Assembly: GCA_002471665.1 (NCBI GenBank)
Contig: DKQK01000009.1
Coordinates: 1 to 64,000 of the forward strand
DNA from: Gammaproteobacteria bacterium UBA7310
Lineage (GTDB): Bacteria; Pseudomonadota; Gammaproteobacteria; Pseudomonadales; Ketobacteraceae
Reading direction: 5' to 3'
DNA: 64,000 nt
Notes under the pieces: generated by a model
The model's database searches: none
The model's input: the letters and a program-made list of their open reading frames with translations, nothing else
What the model was told of the DNA's origin: nothing
In this document: piece after piece, positions 34,973 to 43,180 of the stretch
How the letters are laid out: every line of letters starts with the position of its first letter
How positions within the stretch are numbered: position 1 is the stretch's first letter
Program-made: the position numbers and the translations under genes

Positions 34973-37723
34973 TTATTCGATGACGATGGGGTTCGCAGCG
35001 GACAAGCTGCTTTCCAGGCCGTTTACATCAATGGTGGTTACCGCCAGGTCGTAGGTACCGGGTGCCAGTTCTATGATGGCTTCGGTGCCGGTGCCCTGGG
35101 TGGTTGCCATTAACTCGAATTGATTGCTGCCTTCGGGGCAGATATGAATGCTGTAGCCGGCGATCTCCAGGGGATCCAGCAAACTGTCATCGGCCCGGCT
35201 GTCCGGTGCATCCCAGGTGACCAGTACACGGCGGGATTCGATGCCCAGTACATCCAGTGAAACCGTGTCACTGGTGACCGTGGAACCTTCATTGCTGACC
35301 GTGCAGTAATAAGCACCGGCATTGGCCGCTGTAATGTTGTTGATAACCAGCTGGGAGGTCTGGGTGCTGCTTAGAACCAGGGAGCCATTGAAGAAACACT
35401 GGTACTGCAATGGGCCTTCTCCGCTGGCCTGTAGATCCAGGGTGAAGCTTTCCCCAACGCTCAGAATTTGGCTGGAGGGTTGTTTGGTGATGCGGGCTTT
35501 CTCCAGCACCACCACAGTGACGGGATTGCAGGCTACCGAATTAACCGGGGTGGCAACCACACAGCGATATTCACCGGCCTGTTCCAGTGTCAGTGGGCTC
35601 AGGGTCAGGAGTCTGGTGTCTGAGGCAATCAACAGGTCATTGAAATACCAGTTTACCTGGGCTTCTTCACCGCCGTTATGTTCTACAGCGAGGGTGACGT
35701 TGGCATCTTCATAGGCGGTGCTGCCAACCGGTTGGGTGGTAATGGCCACAAGCCCGTTGATGGTCAGTGAAAAGTCGGTGCAATGCACGCTGCTGTATTC
35801 GTTCCACACCCGGCAGGTGTAAGAACCGGCGTCTTCGGCGCTCAGTTCCGACAGGCTCAGCGTCGGGCTGTTGAGGCCCAGGCTCTGGCCGTCTTTCAGC
35901 CAGTCGTAGTTCAGGTTTTCACCGCTGGCCACCACCGTGAAGTTGACGCTGGTGCCCTCATTGGCGCTGGTGTTAACCGGCTCACTGGTAATTTGCACGG
36001 CGTTGCTGATGCTGACGGTGACCGGGTCGCAGTAACTGGAGCTGATGTCGTTGGACACCAGGCACTGGTATTCACCGGCTTGCTGGGCTGAAACATTGTT
36101 GAGAGTCAAGGTGTTGCCGCTGCCCACGATTTCACCATTGAAATACCATTCAACGGAGGGCGCCGGGTCGCCGGAGGCCACTACGTTAAGGGCGATGCTG
36201 CCACCTTCGTAGGTGGATTGGGGCGTGGGCTGGGTGTTGATAATAACCGGTGACTGCACATCGAGGGAAAAGGCTGCACAATTGGCGCTGCCGCCACTGT
36301 TGTAAACCCGGCAGCCATAGGATGCCTCATCCAGCTCGCGCACCGAGGCGAAACTGAGAGTGGCGCCTGAATTGGGCAGTGACTGGCCGTTTTTGGTCCA
36401 CTCATATTGCAGATCATCGCCGGATGCGATGACTGAGAAGCGGACGCTTTCCCCAACCTGGGCAGTCTGGCTCACTGGAGACTGATCAATGTTCACGGAC
36501 TGCAATACGGTTACCGTGGCGGCATTGCTCACGTCACTGGATACGGCGTTGCTGACGCTGCAACGGTAGCGGCCGGCAGTGCTGCTGGTGACGGTGGCAA
36601 AACTCAGACGGCTGGCGTTGGCGCCGCTGATGTTCTGCCAGCTGCTGCCGTTCCATTTCTGCCACTGATAGCTGATGGGGTTGTCACCGCTGGCGGCGAT
36701 CAGCAGCTCACCGCTGCCTCCGCTGTAGACCGTGGTGTCGTTGGGGTGAACGGTGACAAAGGCGGGCCCCTGTACCGACAGCTCAGCGGACGCAGAGTTC
36801 ATGCTGCGGCCTTCATCATTGCTGATGGCGACATAATACAGGCTGGCATCGCTGGGCGTTACGTTCAGCACCGACAGATTGGCGGAGCGGGTACCCTGAT
36901 ACTTGCTGTTGTCACTGAGGGCAGTACCCGCCCTGTACCACTGGTAGCTGAGGGTGCCGTAGCCGGTGGCGGTCACGGTAAAGGCTGCGTTTTCACCGCT
37001 TGCCACCAGCTGGCTGGTGGGTTGTGAAGTAATGCTGATGGGATTCTTCAGATTGATACGGGTGGTGCGGGAGGTTTTTTGCCCGCCATCGTTTTTCACT
37101 TTTACCCGGTACTGCTTTTTGGTGCTGGTGCTGACATCTTCAACCACCAGTGTGTCACTGGTTTCGTCCAGTGTGTTCCAGCCCAGCAGGCCGCGACTTT
37201 GCCACTGGTATTCCACATCATCGCCGCTGGCGCTCACGGTGAAGACGGCGGTTTCACCCGGATAGATGCTCACATCCTGGGGCTCACGGGTGATGTCCGG
37301 CAGCGCGGTGACAAACAACCGGGCTGATTGGCTGGTGGAATTGGTCAGATTGCTGATTCTGACGGTATAGGTGCCCGCATCTTCGCTGCCATTGATTATG
37401 AAGGAGAGGGTGTTGCTGGTGGCACCGGGGATTTCCGTGTTGTTCTGATACCACTGGTAGGTCAGGGTGGCGGCACTGCTGGCGGTAACGGTGAAGGTGG
37501 CGCTTTGCCCCGGGTATCCGGTCAGATCCTGGGGGGCTGCGTTAACCTGTATGGGTTCGAAGGTTGGCTCAGACGGGTCCACCACCTCCGTCACCGGATC
37601 CACAACATCGTTGTGATTTTCGGTTACAGATTGATCCCCATTCAGTTCTTTACAACCATTCATGGTCGGCAAGCTGGCAGCGAGAAACAGCGCCAGCAGT
37701 GCTCTCTTATGCAACGTTTTCAT
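34973..37723 (-). CDS. Large lipoprotein with nine Ig-like domains and a C-terminal FN3-like domain
   Basis: About 916 residues. The ATG at 37723 is chosen because it opens a lipoprotein signal (KTLHKRALLALFLAASLP, lipobox TMNGC); the frame is open 76 codons further up but with no signal-like sequence. After an acidic linker come nine Ig-like domains of 85 to 95 residues, each with a Trp (YQWY, VEWYFN) and a Tyr-x-Cys or Tyr-x-Val (GEYQCLVSN, GTYTVRISN). Domains 4 to 9 have the paired Cys. The end is an FN3-like module starting VTWDAPDSRADDS. Probably a surface or outer-membrane adhesin or matrix-binding protein. Close in design to the divergent neighbour. Confidence 0.85.
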   Translation of the reverse strand: MKTLHKRALLALFLAASLPTMNGCKELNGDQSVTENHNDVVDPVTEVVDPSEPTFEPIQVNAAPQDLTGYPGQSATFTVTASSAATLTYQWYQNNTEIPGATSNTLSFIINGSEDAGTYTVRISNLTNSTSQSARLFVTALPDITREPQDVSIYPGETAVFTVSASGDDVEYQWQSRGLLGWNTLDETSDTLVVEDVSTSTKKQYRVKVKNDGGQKTSRTTRINLKNPISITSQPTSQLVASGENAAFTVTATGYGTLSYQWYRAGTALSDNSKYQGTRSANLSVLNVTPSDASLYYVAISNDEGRSMNSASAELSVQGPAFVTVHPNDTTVYSGGSGELLIAASGDNPISYQWQKWNGSSWQNISGANASRLSFATVTSSTAGRYRCSVSNAVSSDVSNAATVTVLQSVNIDQSPVSQTAQVGESVRFSVIASGDDLQYEWTKNGQSLPNSGATLSFASVRELDEASYGCRVYNSGGSANCAAFSLDVQSPVIINTQPTPQSTYEGGSIALNVVASGDPAPSVEWYFNGEIVGSGNTLTLNNVSAQQAGEYQCLVSNDISSSYCDPVTVSISNAVQITSEPVNTSANEGTSVNFTVVASGENLNYDWLKDGQSLGLNSPTLSLSELSAEDAGSYTCRVWNEYSSVHCTDFSLTINGLVAITTQPVGSTAYEDANVTLAVEHNGGEEAQVNWYFNDLLIASDTRLLTLSPLTLEQAGEYRCVVATPVNSVACNPVTVVVLEKARITKQPSSQILSVGESFTLDLQASGEGPLQYQCFFNGSLVLSSTQTSQLVINNITAANAGAYYCTVSNEGSTVTSDTVSLDVLGIESRRVLVTWDAPDSRADDSLLDPLEIAGYSIHICPEGSNQFELMATTQGTGTEAIIELAPGTYDLAVTTIDVNGLESSLSAANPIVIE

Positions 37724-38213
37724 TGGTCTTAAAGCCAGGCAGCTTGTGCAAATTATTATTGGACCGCCATCATCCCAAAATTCTTTTAGGCGGGAGTTGA
37801 AAGCTATCACAAACTTTGTGAAAAATGCCCTGTTTTTATTGTTTAAAAATTGATATTGATCGAGAAATGACCTATTGCGATTTTGTCGGTCTGTGTCTGT
37901 ATAAAAATTGATCAGAGCCCGTCGGTTTCGGCAACTGCCTCGGGTCGCCATTGCCGCTTAACGGAATGCCTGCCGGCGTCCCTGCAGCAGGTACAGAAGA
38001 AACCATCGCAGCACGGTTGTTTATAGAGTAATCAGTCGGCCTGGAAAAACCGTACGCCGTGCGCTTGATGAGTGTGACTGCCTGCGCAGTTTTTGCGTTT
38101 TATTAGCGGGTTTTATCGGGGTGTGAACTGGCCCACACGTGCCTTTCCGGGGGTGAACTAATCTTGGCTTTGTAAGTTCAACACCCCCTAATTTTGTAAA
38201 GGTACTACTGCTG
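37724..38213. other. Divergent intergenic region between Ig-domain lipoproteins
   Basis: 490 bases without a supported gene. A small hairpin ACTGC/GCAGT at 38077-38090 followed by four T could be an attenuator for the rightward gene, but the 5-bp stem is weak. No c-di-GMP riboswitch or clear promoter could be recognised by eye. Confidence 0.4.
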
Positions 38214-39203
38214 ATGTCGGTTTCATTTTTCCCTAATGGTCTATGTTTTAACAAGGTGCTTGCGGCGTTTATCGTGGCTTTCACCCTGGTTTTGGCTGGG
38301 TGCGGGGCTGGCGGCGAAAGCAATGAAGCCAGTGCTCAGGTTTCAGGTGACGGTGGTGACAGCCACGACGAAACCGGCGACGCGGGTAATACCGACCCGG
38401 ATGAGGTGCCTGAAGAGCCGGAGCAATTCGTGCTGAATCTGGTGTCACAACCGGGCAATGTCACCATCAATGAAGGTGACACCTACACCTTTTCTGTTGC
38501 AGTGCAAAACGATCTGCCGATTACCGTGACCTGGTACCGTAACGGCTCCGTTGTACAGAGTTCCGCCAGCACGTCGTTCAATGCGTCTGAGCAAGGCACC
38601 TATGACTGCGCGGTTACAGATGGCCAGTCCACCCTTGAGTGCGACAGCTTTTCCCTGAACGTCACGGTTTCCCAGTTTGTGACCATCACCACTCAGCCCA
38701 GTAACCAAATGGTGAATGAAGGCGTGGATGTCACCTTGAGTGTGGCGGCCACAGGTACAGGTGTACTGAACTACCAGTGGTATTTCGATGGTGCGGCCAT
38801 TGCCGGTGCCAACGCCCCTTCACTGGTGCTGAATTCAGTGACCGTGGCGGATGGCGGTGAATACTATGTGGTGGTCAGCAACACCGGCGTTTCCACCACC
38901 TCCAACAGTGCCCAGGTCAGTGTGGCTGCCAATACGTTGGCCGACGCCCTGATCACCTGGAGCCGCCCGGCTCAGCGAGCGGATGATTCAGCGTTGGCGG
39001 AGTCTGACATTCAAGCCTACGAAATCTACTACGCCGAAAGCGTGAATGGTCAAATGCAGCAAATCGACACGGTGGATGCGTCAGAGCTGGATTATGTCGC
39101 GACGGGCCTGGCGGCAGGTACCCATTACTTCAGCCTGGTGACCGTTGATACCAGTGGCCTGAAAAGCGCCCTCTCAACACCGGTGAGTGTGACCGTCAAC
39201 TGA
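38214..39203 (+). CDS. Lipoprotein with two Ig-like domains and a C-terminal FN3-like domain
   Basis: 329 residues. The signal peptide ends in the lipobox LVLAGC at about residue 29, followed by a Gly/Glu/Asp-rich linker of 40 residues. Ig-like domain 1 carries VTWYRNGS and GTYDCAVTD, domain 2 NYQWYFDGAAIAGAN and GEYYVVVSN. The end, ITWSRPAQRADDSALAESD, is the same module as the C-terminus of the divergent large lipoprotein (W-x2-P-x2-RADDS-x-L). It looks like a short paralogue, possibly exchanging surface partners. Function unknown; adhesion or matrix binding is a guess from the fold. Confidence 0.85.
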   Translation: MSVSFFPNGLCFNKVLAAFIVAFTLVLAGCGAGGESNEASAQVSGDGGDSHDETGDAGNTDPDEVPEEPEQFVLNLVSQPGNVTINEGDTYTFSVAVQNDLPITVTWYRNGSVVQSSASTSFNASEQGTYDCAVTDGQSTLECDSFSLNVTVSQFVTITTQPSNQMVNEGVDVTLSVAATGTGVLNYQWYFDGAAIAGANAPSLVLNSVTVADGGEYYVVVSNTGVSTTSNSAQVSVAANTLADALITWSRPAQRADDSALAESDIQAYEIYYAESVNGQMQQIDTVDASELDYVATGLAAGTHYFSLVTVDTSGLKSALSTPVSVTVN

Positions 39204-39227
39204 TCGCGGACACACCATCGCTTCGAC

Positions 39228-39251
39228 AAAAACGGGCTGCGGCCCGTTTTT
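39228..39251. terminator. Bidirectional intrinsic terminator
   Basis: AAAAACGGGC (39228-39237) and GCCCGTTTTT (39242-39251) form a perfect 10-bp stem with a 4-base loop. The A-run before and T-run after give U-tracts on both strands. It sits between the convergent lipoprotein and oxidoreductase genes and should serve both. Confidence 0.9.
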
Positions 39252-39255
39252 GCGT

Positions 39256-40365
39256 TTAAGCGCCGGCCAGTGACTCTCCCACCCGTTCCGCAATGGCCAG
39301 AGCGGCGGTCAGGCCCGGCGATTCGATGCCGAAAAGGTTGATCACGCCGCTCGGATTGACGTCAATTCTGAAATCGCAGGGGGCAGCACTGGGGCCTTGC
39401 AGCTTGGGCCTGATGCCGGCGTAAGCCGGTACCAGGCGGGCTTCCATAAGGCCTGGATAGTAGTGCTTGATGGCGGCAATGAAACGGGCTTTACGGCTGG
39501 GCTCCACCTGGTAATCCACCTGTGTCACGTAGTCAGTGTCCGGGCCGAAGCGAACCTGGCCCGCCAGATCCAGGGTGGCGTGAATGCCCAGGCCGGTGGT
39601 GTTTGGCTCCGGCAGGGGGTAGATCAGGCGTGAAAACGGCGCCGGCCCGTGCAAAGCAAAATAGCTGCCTTTGCAGTAGTGCAACGGGGGGATCAAGGGT
39701 GTCTGGCCAGCCTCAATCCGCGCCGCCACGGATTGCGCCTGGAGGCCTGCCGCGTTGATCAAATGCGTGCAGCGAAAGTGGTAAGGCTCGCCAACGCTGG
39801 ATACGGTGACATCAAAGTGGTCGCCACTGAAGCGGGCATGCTGAAACCGGGTGTGCAGACTCAGAAGTCCTCCATGCTGTTCCAGCTCCATGCACAGGCT
39901 TTGCATCAGGGCATGGCCGTCGATGATGCCGGTGGAGGGTGACAGCAGCGCCATGCAACCTGCCACTTCAGGCTCCATGGCTTTTAGCCGCGCTGCGGGG
40001 ATATGCTCCAGATCCGATACACCATTTTCAAGGGCATTATCGGCAATGGATTGCAGTGCCTCGCCCTGGGCGGATGAGCGGGCGACGATCAACTTGCCAA
40101 TCCGCCGATGCGGAACTCGGTGTTGTTCACAGTACTGGTAAAGTTGGTGTTTGCCGTGGACACAAAGCTGTGCCTTCAGGGAATTCGGGGCATAGTAGAG
40201 CCCCCCGTGAATCACTTCGCTGTTGCGGCTGCTGATGCCGGAGCCGATACAGCCGGCCTGTTCCAGTATGATGGTGCTGCGCCCCGCCCGTGCCAGCTGC
40301 CGGGCGATGGCCAGTCCGATGACGCCGGCGCCGATAATGCAGCTGTCAAAGTGCACCTGTTGCAT
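39256..40365 (-). CDS. FAD-dependent oxidoreductase, L-2-hydroxyglutarate oxidase-like
   Basis: 369-residue DAO-family flavoenzyme. The FAD-binding IIGAGVIGLAIARQLARAG is at residues 10-28, followed by EQAGCIGSGISSRNSEVIHGGLYY (in two parts), the LhgO/L2HGDH signature. LINAAGLQAQ, KGSYFALHG and GLGIHATLDL follow. It would oxidise L-2-hydroxyglutarate or a similar 2-hydroxy acid to the keto acid. It is third in the minus-strand run efp, epmA, this gene, seven bases after epmA, so it is probably cotranscribed. The link to EF-P modification, if any, is not known. Confidence 0.85.
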   Translation of the reverse strand: MQQVHFDSCIIGAGVIGLAIARQLARAGRSTIILEQAGCIGSGISSRNSEVIHGGLYYAPNSLKAQLCVHGKHQLYQYCEQHRVPHRRIGKLIVARSSAQGEALQSIADNALENGVSDLEHIPAARLKAMEPEVAGCMALLSPSTGIIDGHALMQSLCMELEQHGGLLSLHTRFQHARFSGDHFDVTVSSVGEPYHFRCTHLINAAGLQAQSVAARIEAGQTPLIPPLHYCKGSYFALHGPAPFSRLIYPLPEPNTTGLGIHATLDLAGQVRFGPDTDYVTQVDYQVEPSRKARFIAAIKHYYPGLMEARLVPAYAGIRPKLQGPSAAPCDFRIDVNPSGVINLFGIESPGLTAALAIAERVGESLAGA

Positions 40366-40372
40366 GGATTGA

Positions 40373-41332
40373 TCAGGCCCGTGTGGTGGTAAAACTCAAC
40401 ACTTCTTCAATGTTGTCGCAACCCAATAGTACCATCAACAACCGATCCAGCCCCAGGGCGACGCCTGCGCATTCCGGAAACCCGTTCTGTAACGCAGCGA
40501 TCAATTGGCCGGGATTGGGGACGCAGGCCAATTGATGGTTTTCCCGATAGTGCAGATCCTGTTGGAAGCGTTGGGCCTGCTCGGCGGCATCCACCAGTTC
40601 CTGGTAAGCGTTGGCAATTTCCAGTCCGCGAATATAAAGCTCCGCCCGCAACGCCACGGTGTCGCCCTTGCTGGACAGGCCGGTTTTGGCGAGGCTGGCC
40701 TTGCTGGCGGGAAACTCGGTAAGGATAACGCCCTCCCGGGGCAGTTTGGGCTCCACTAGGTGGCTGGCCACCAAATCCAACAAGCCGTCGCGATCCAGAG
40801 TGCTGAAGTCCCCGCTAATCTGTGCGTTGGCCACCTGCAGCAGATCCTGGGCACTGCAGCGGTGGGGGTTCAGCCCCACGGTGTCTTCAAACGCCTGTTG
40901 ATAGGTGAGGCGTGGAAACGGCTCCAGGGTGAGGCCAAAGGCAGACGCGGCGTTGAGCACCAGTGCCTCCACCTCATCCATCAACCGGGTCAGGCTCCAG
41001 TCCGGGCGGTACCATTCCAGCAGGGTGAATTCCGGGTTGTGCTGGCGGCTGTGTTCTTCGTGGCGAAAGGCTTTGCCCAGTTGATAAATGGGCCCGCAAC
41101 CGGCTGCCAGCAACCGTTTCATGCAGAATTCCGGCGATGTTTGCAGGTAGTAGGTCTTGCCGTTGGCGCAGCTGTGCCAGCTGCTGAGGTGAGGGTCGGT
41201 GGCCGTGCTGGCGCACAATAGGGGGGTCTCCACCTCCATCACGTCCCGGCGGGCAAAGAAATCCCGCAGCAGGCGATTCAGTTTGGCGCGGGCTGCAATA
41301 GTGGGCAAGGTTGCACTGGGTTGCCAGGTCAT
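40373..41332 (-). CDS. epmA: EF-P beta-lysylation ligase
   Basis: Class II lysyl-tRNA-synthetase-like enzyme that attaches (R)-beta-lysine to EF-P instead of tRNA. Motif 1 area VMEVETPLL, motif 2 FRHEEHSRQHNPEFTLLEWYR, and motif 3 GVALGLDRLLMVLLG are intact. It lacks the anticodon-binding domain of LysRS, as EpmA should. The ATG at 41332 (MTWQPSATLP) gives about 319 residues and lines up with the known E. coli start; an in-frame opening at 41395 would add 21 unrelated residues. It lies directly downstream of efp. Confidence 0.95.
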   Translation of the reverse strand: MTWQPSATLPTIAARAKLNRLLRDFFARRDVMEVETPLLCASTATDPHLSSWHSCANGKTYYLQTSPEFCMKRLLAAGCGPIYQLGKAFRHEEHSRQHNPEFTLLEWYRPDWSLTRLMDEVEALVLNAASAFGLTLEPFPRLTYQQAFEDTVGLNPHRCSAQDLLQVANAQISGDFSTLDRDGLLDLVASHLVEPKLPREGVILTEFPASKASLAKTGLSSKGDTVALRAELYIRGLEIANAYQELVDAAEQAQRFQQDLHYRENHQLACVPNPGQLIAALQNGFPECAGVALGLDRLLMVLLGCDNIEEVLSFTTTRA

Positions 41333-41399
41333 GGGATCACTTTGGCTGGGGGCTGGAAACGGCCGGCTGCCCGTCATGACGCAGGCAGCCGGCACAGCA

Positions 41400-41963
41400 T
41401 CAGGCGCGGGAAACGTACTCGCCGGTTCGGGTATCCACTTTGATTACGTCACCCTGGTTAACAAAGAGCGGCACCCGTACCACAGCACCGGTGGACAGTG
41501 TGGCGGGTTTGGAGCCGCCGTTGGCGGTATCGCCTTTCAGGCCGGGATCCGTTTCAATGATCTCCAGTTCGACGAAATTCGGCGCTGTTACCGCCAGGGG
41601 AGAGCCGTTCCACAGGGTCACGGTGCAGACGTCTTCTTCTTTCAGCCATTTGGCGGCCTCACCTACGGCAGTGGCATCGGCGGCCTGCTGTTCGAAGCTC
41701 TGCTGATCCATAAAGTGCCAGAACTCGCCGTCGTTGTAGAGATATTGCAGGTCCACGTCCATGATGTCGGCGGCTTCCACGCTTTCGCCGGACTTGAACG
41801 TGCGTTCCCAGCTTTTTCCGGTTTTCAGGTTGCGCAGCTTCACGCGGTTGAAGGCCTGACCTTTACCGGGTTTTACCACCTCGTTTTCGACGATGGAGCA
41901 TGGGTCTCCATCCAACATCACTTTAAGACCCAAGCGGAATTCGTTGGTAGAATAGTTGGCCAT
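41400..41963 (-). CDS. efp: Translation elongation factor P
   Basis: 187 residues with the three EF-P beta-barrels. It begins with ANYSTNEFRLGLKV, and the modification site is Lys34 in VVKPGKGQAF at the tip of domain I. It relieves ribosome stalling at polyproline. The Lys at the tip, with epmA directly downstream and epmB divergent upstream, shows that the beta-lysine type of modification is used here. It shares a short divergent promoter region of about 50 bases with epmB. Confidence 0.97.
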   Translation of the reverse strand: MANYSTNEFRLGLKVMLDGDPCSIVENEVVKPGKGQAFNRVKLRNLKTGKSWERTFKSGESVEAADIMDVDLQYLYNDGEFWHFMDQQSFEQQAADATAVGEAAKWLKEEDVCTVTLWNGSPLAVTAPNFVELEIIETDPGLKGDTANGGSKPATLSTGAVVRVPLFVNQGDVIKVDTRTGEYVSRA

Positions 41964-42017
41964 TGATCAACACCTGTTTTCTTTCAATTTGCAGTACCCG
42001 TAATGGGAAAGGCGCTA

Positions 42018-43037
42018 ATGATAACTCGAACTGCCCCAACTTGGCATACTGAAGACTGGCAATTTCTGCTTTCGGGCAGTATTCGCAGCCCGGAAACCCT
42101 GTGGCAACGCCTGCAACTGCCTCTGCACAGCCTGCCGGCGGGTCTGCAGGGCCATAATGCGTTTGCGCTGCGGGTGCCCGAGCCCTATCTGGCCAAAATT
42201 GAGGTGGGCAATCCCGATGATCCCCTGTTGAGGCAGGTGCTCCCGGTGCAGGCGGAAACCCAGCCCCGGGACGGGTTTATTGCGGATCCGCTGGGGGAGC
42301 GGCAGGTGAACCCGCAGGGTGGCCTGCTGCACAAATACCACAGCCGCGTATTGCTGGTGCTGAGTGGGGCCTGCGCCATCAACTGCCGTTATTGCTTCCG
42401 CCGTCATTTCCCCTATGAGGACAACCGGCTGTCGAGCCGGGAATTCGATCAGGTGGCGGCCTACCTGCAGGCCCACCCGGAGGTGAATGAGGTCATCCTA
42501 AGTGGCGGCGATCCATTGGTGGTGAGCAATGGAAGGCTTGATAAGCTACTGAAAACCATAGAACAAGTACCTACTGTCAAGCGCTTGCGCATACACACCC
42601 GGTTGCCGGTGGTGATCCCGCAGCGGGTAGACGCGGGCTTACTGGACTGCCTGGGAAATACCCGGCTGGACTCGGTTCTGGTGACGCACAGCAATCACCC
42701 CCGCGAGCTGGATGGGCTGTTTGATCAGGCCATGGCGGCATTGCGCCAGGCCGGGGTGCATTTATTGAATCAGGCGGTGTTGCTGCGGGGGGTCAACGAC
42801 ACTGCGGAAATTTTGACCAATCTGAGTGAGCGTCTGTTCCAGGCCGGCGTGCTTCCTTATTATCTTCACCTGCTGGATCCGGTGGCGGGAGCCCATCATT
42901 TTGATGTGCCCGAGCAGGAGGCGCGTCAGCTGATGTGCGCCCTGCATCGGCACTTGCCGGGTTTCCTGATACCGCGCTTAGTGAGAGAGATTTCAGGAAA
43001 ATCAGGCAAGACTCTGATAGATTTGCATTTATCCTGA
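42018..43037 (+). CDS. epmB: Lysine 2,3-aminomutase for EF-P modification
   Basis: Radical SAM, PLP-dependent enzyme converting lysine to (R)-beta-lysine for EpmA. The cluster motif is CAINCRYC (C-x3-C-x2-C). NEVILSGGDPLVVS and the PLP-type region LRIHTRLPVVIPQR are in place, and YYLHLLDPVAGAHHF follows. 339 residues. The ATG at 42018 has GGGAAAGG upstream at a good distance, whereas the in-frame ATG at 42003 has none. It is divergent from efp. A gene for EpmC, which hydroxylates the modified residue in enterobacteria, is not in the window. Confidence 0.94.
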   Translation: MITRTAPTWHTEDWQFLLSGSIRSPETLWQRLQLPLHSLPAGLQGHNAFALRVPEPYLAKIEVGNPDDPLLRQVLPVQAETQPRDGFIADPLGERQVNPQGGLLHKYHSRVLLVLSGACAINCRYCFRRHFPYEDNRLSSREFDQVAAYLQAHPEVNEVILSGGDPLVVSNGRLDKLLKTIEQVPTVKRLRIHTRLPVVIPQRVDAGLLDCLGNTRLDSVLVTHSNHPRELDGLFDQAMAALRQAGVHLLNQAVLLRGVNDTAEILTNLSERLFQAGVLPYYLHLLDPVAGAHHFDVPEQEARQLMCALHRHLPGFLIPRLVREISGKSGKTLIDLHLS

Positions 43038-43180
43038 GTGATTGGTCACAATCAATGTTTGCGCATCCTGTGCAAAGTCTGCCTATACTTACTAGTAAGG
43101 GATCCTCCCCATGTGTCTTGTGGCCGGATAAAGGCGGGGCCAGGACAAGACAGAACGCAGTGAAGAAACGGGATAACTGA

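Noticed and set aside
37724..37951. N-terminal extension of the nine-Ig lipoprotein
   Set aside because: The lipoprotein signal begins at 37723; the upstream 76 codons lack signal or family similarity.
37724..38213. c-di-GMP riboswitch ahead of the Ig lipoprotein gene
   Set aside because: No conserved GEMM core was visible.
41199..41966. 255-codon + strand frame opposite efp and epmA
   Set aside because: It runs antisense to two certain genes and has no protein-like pattern.
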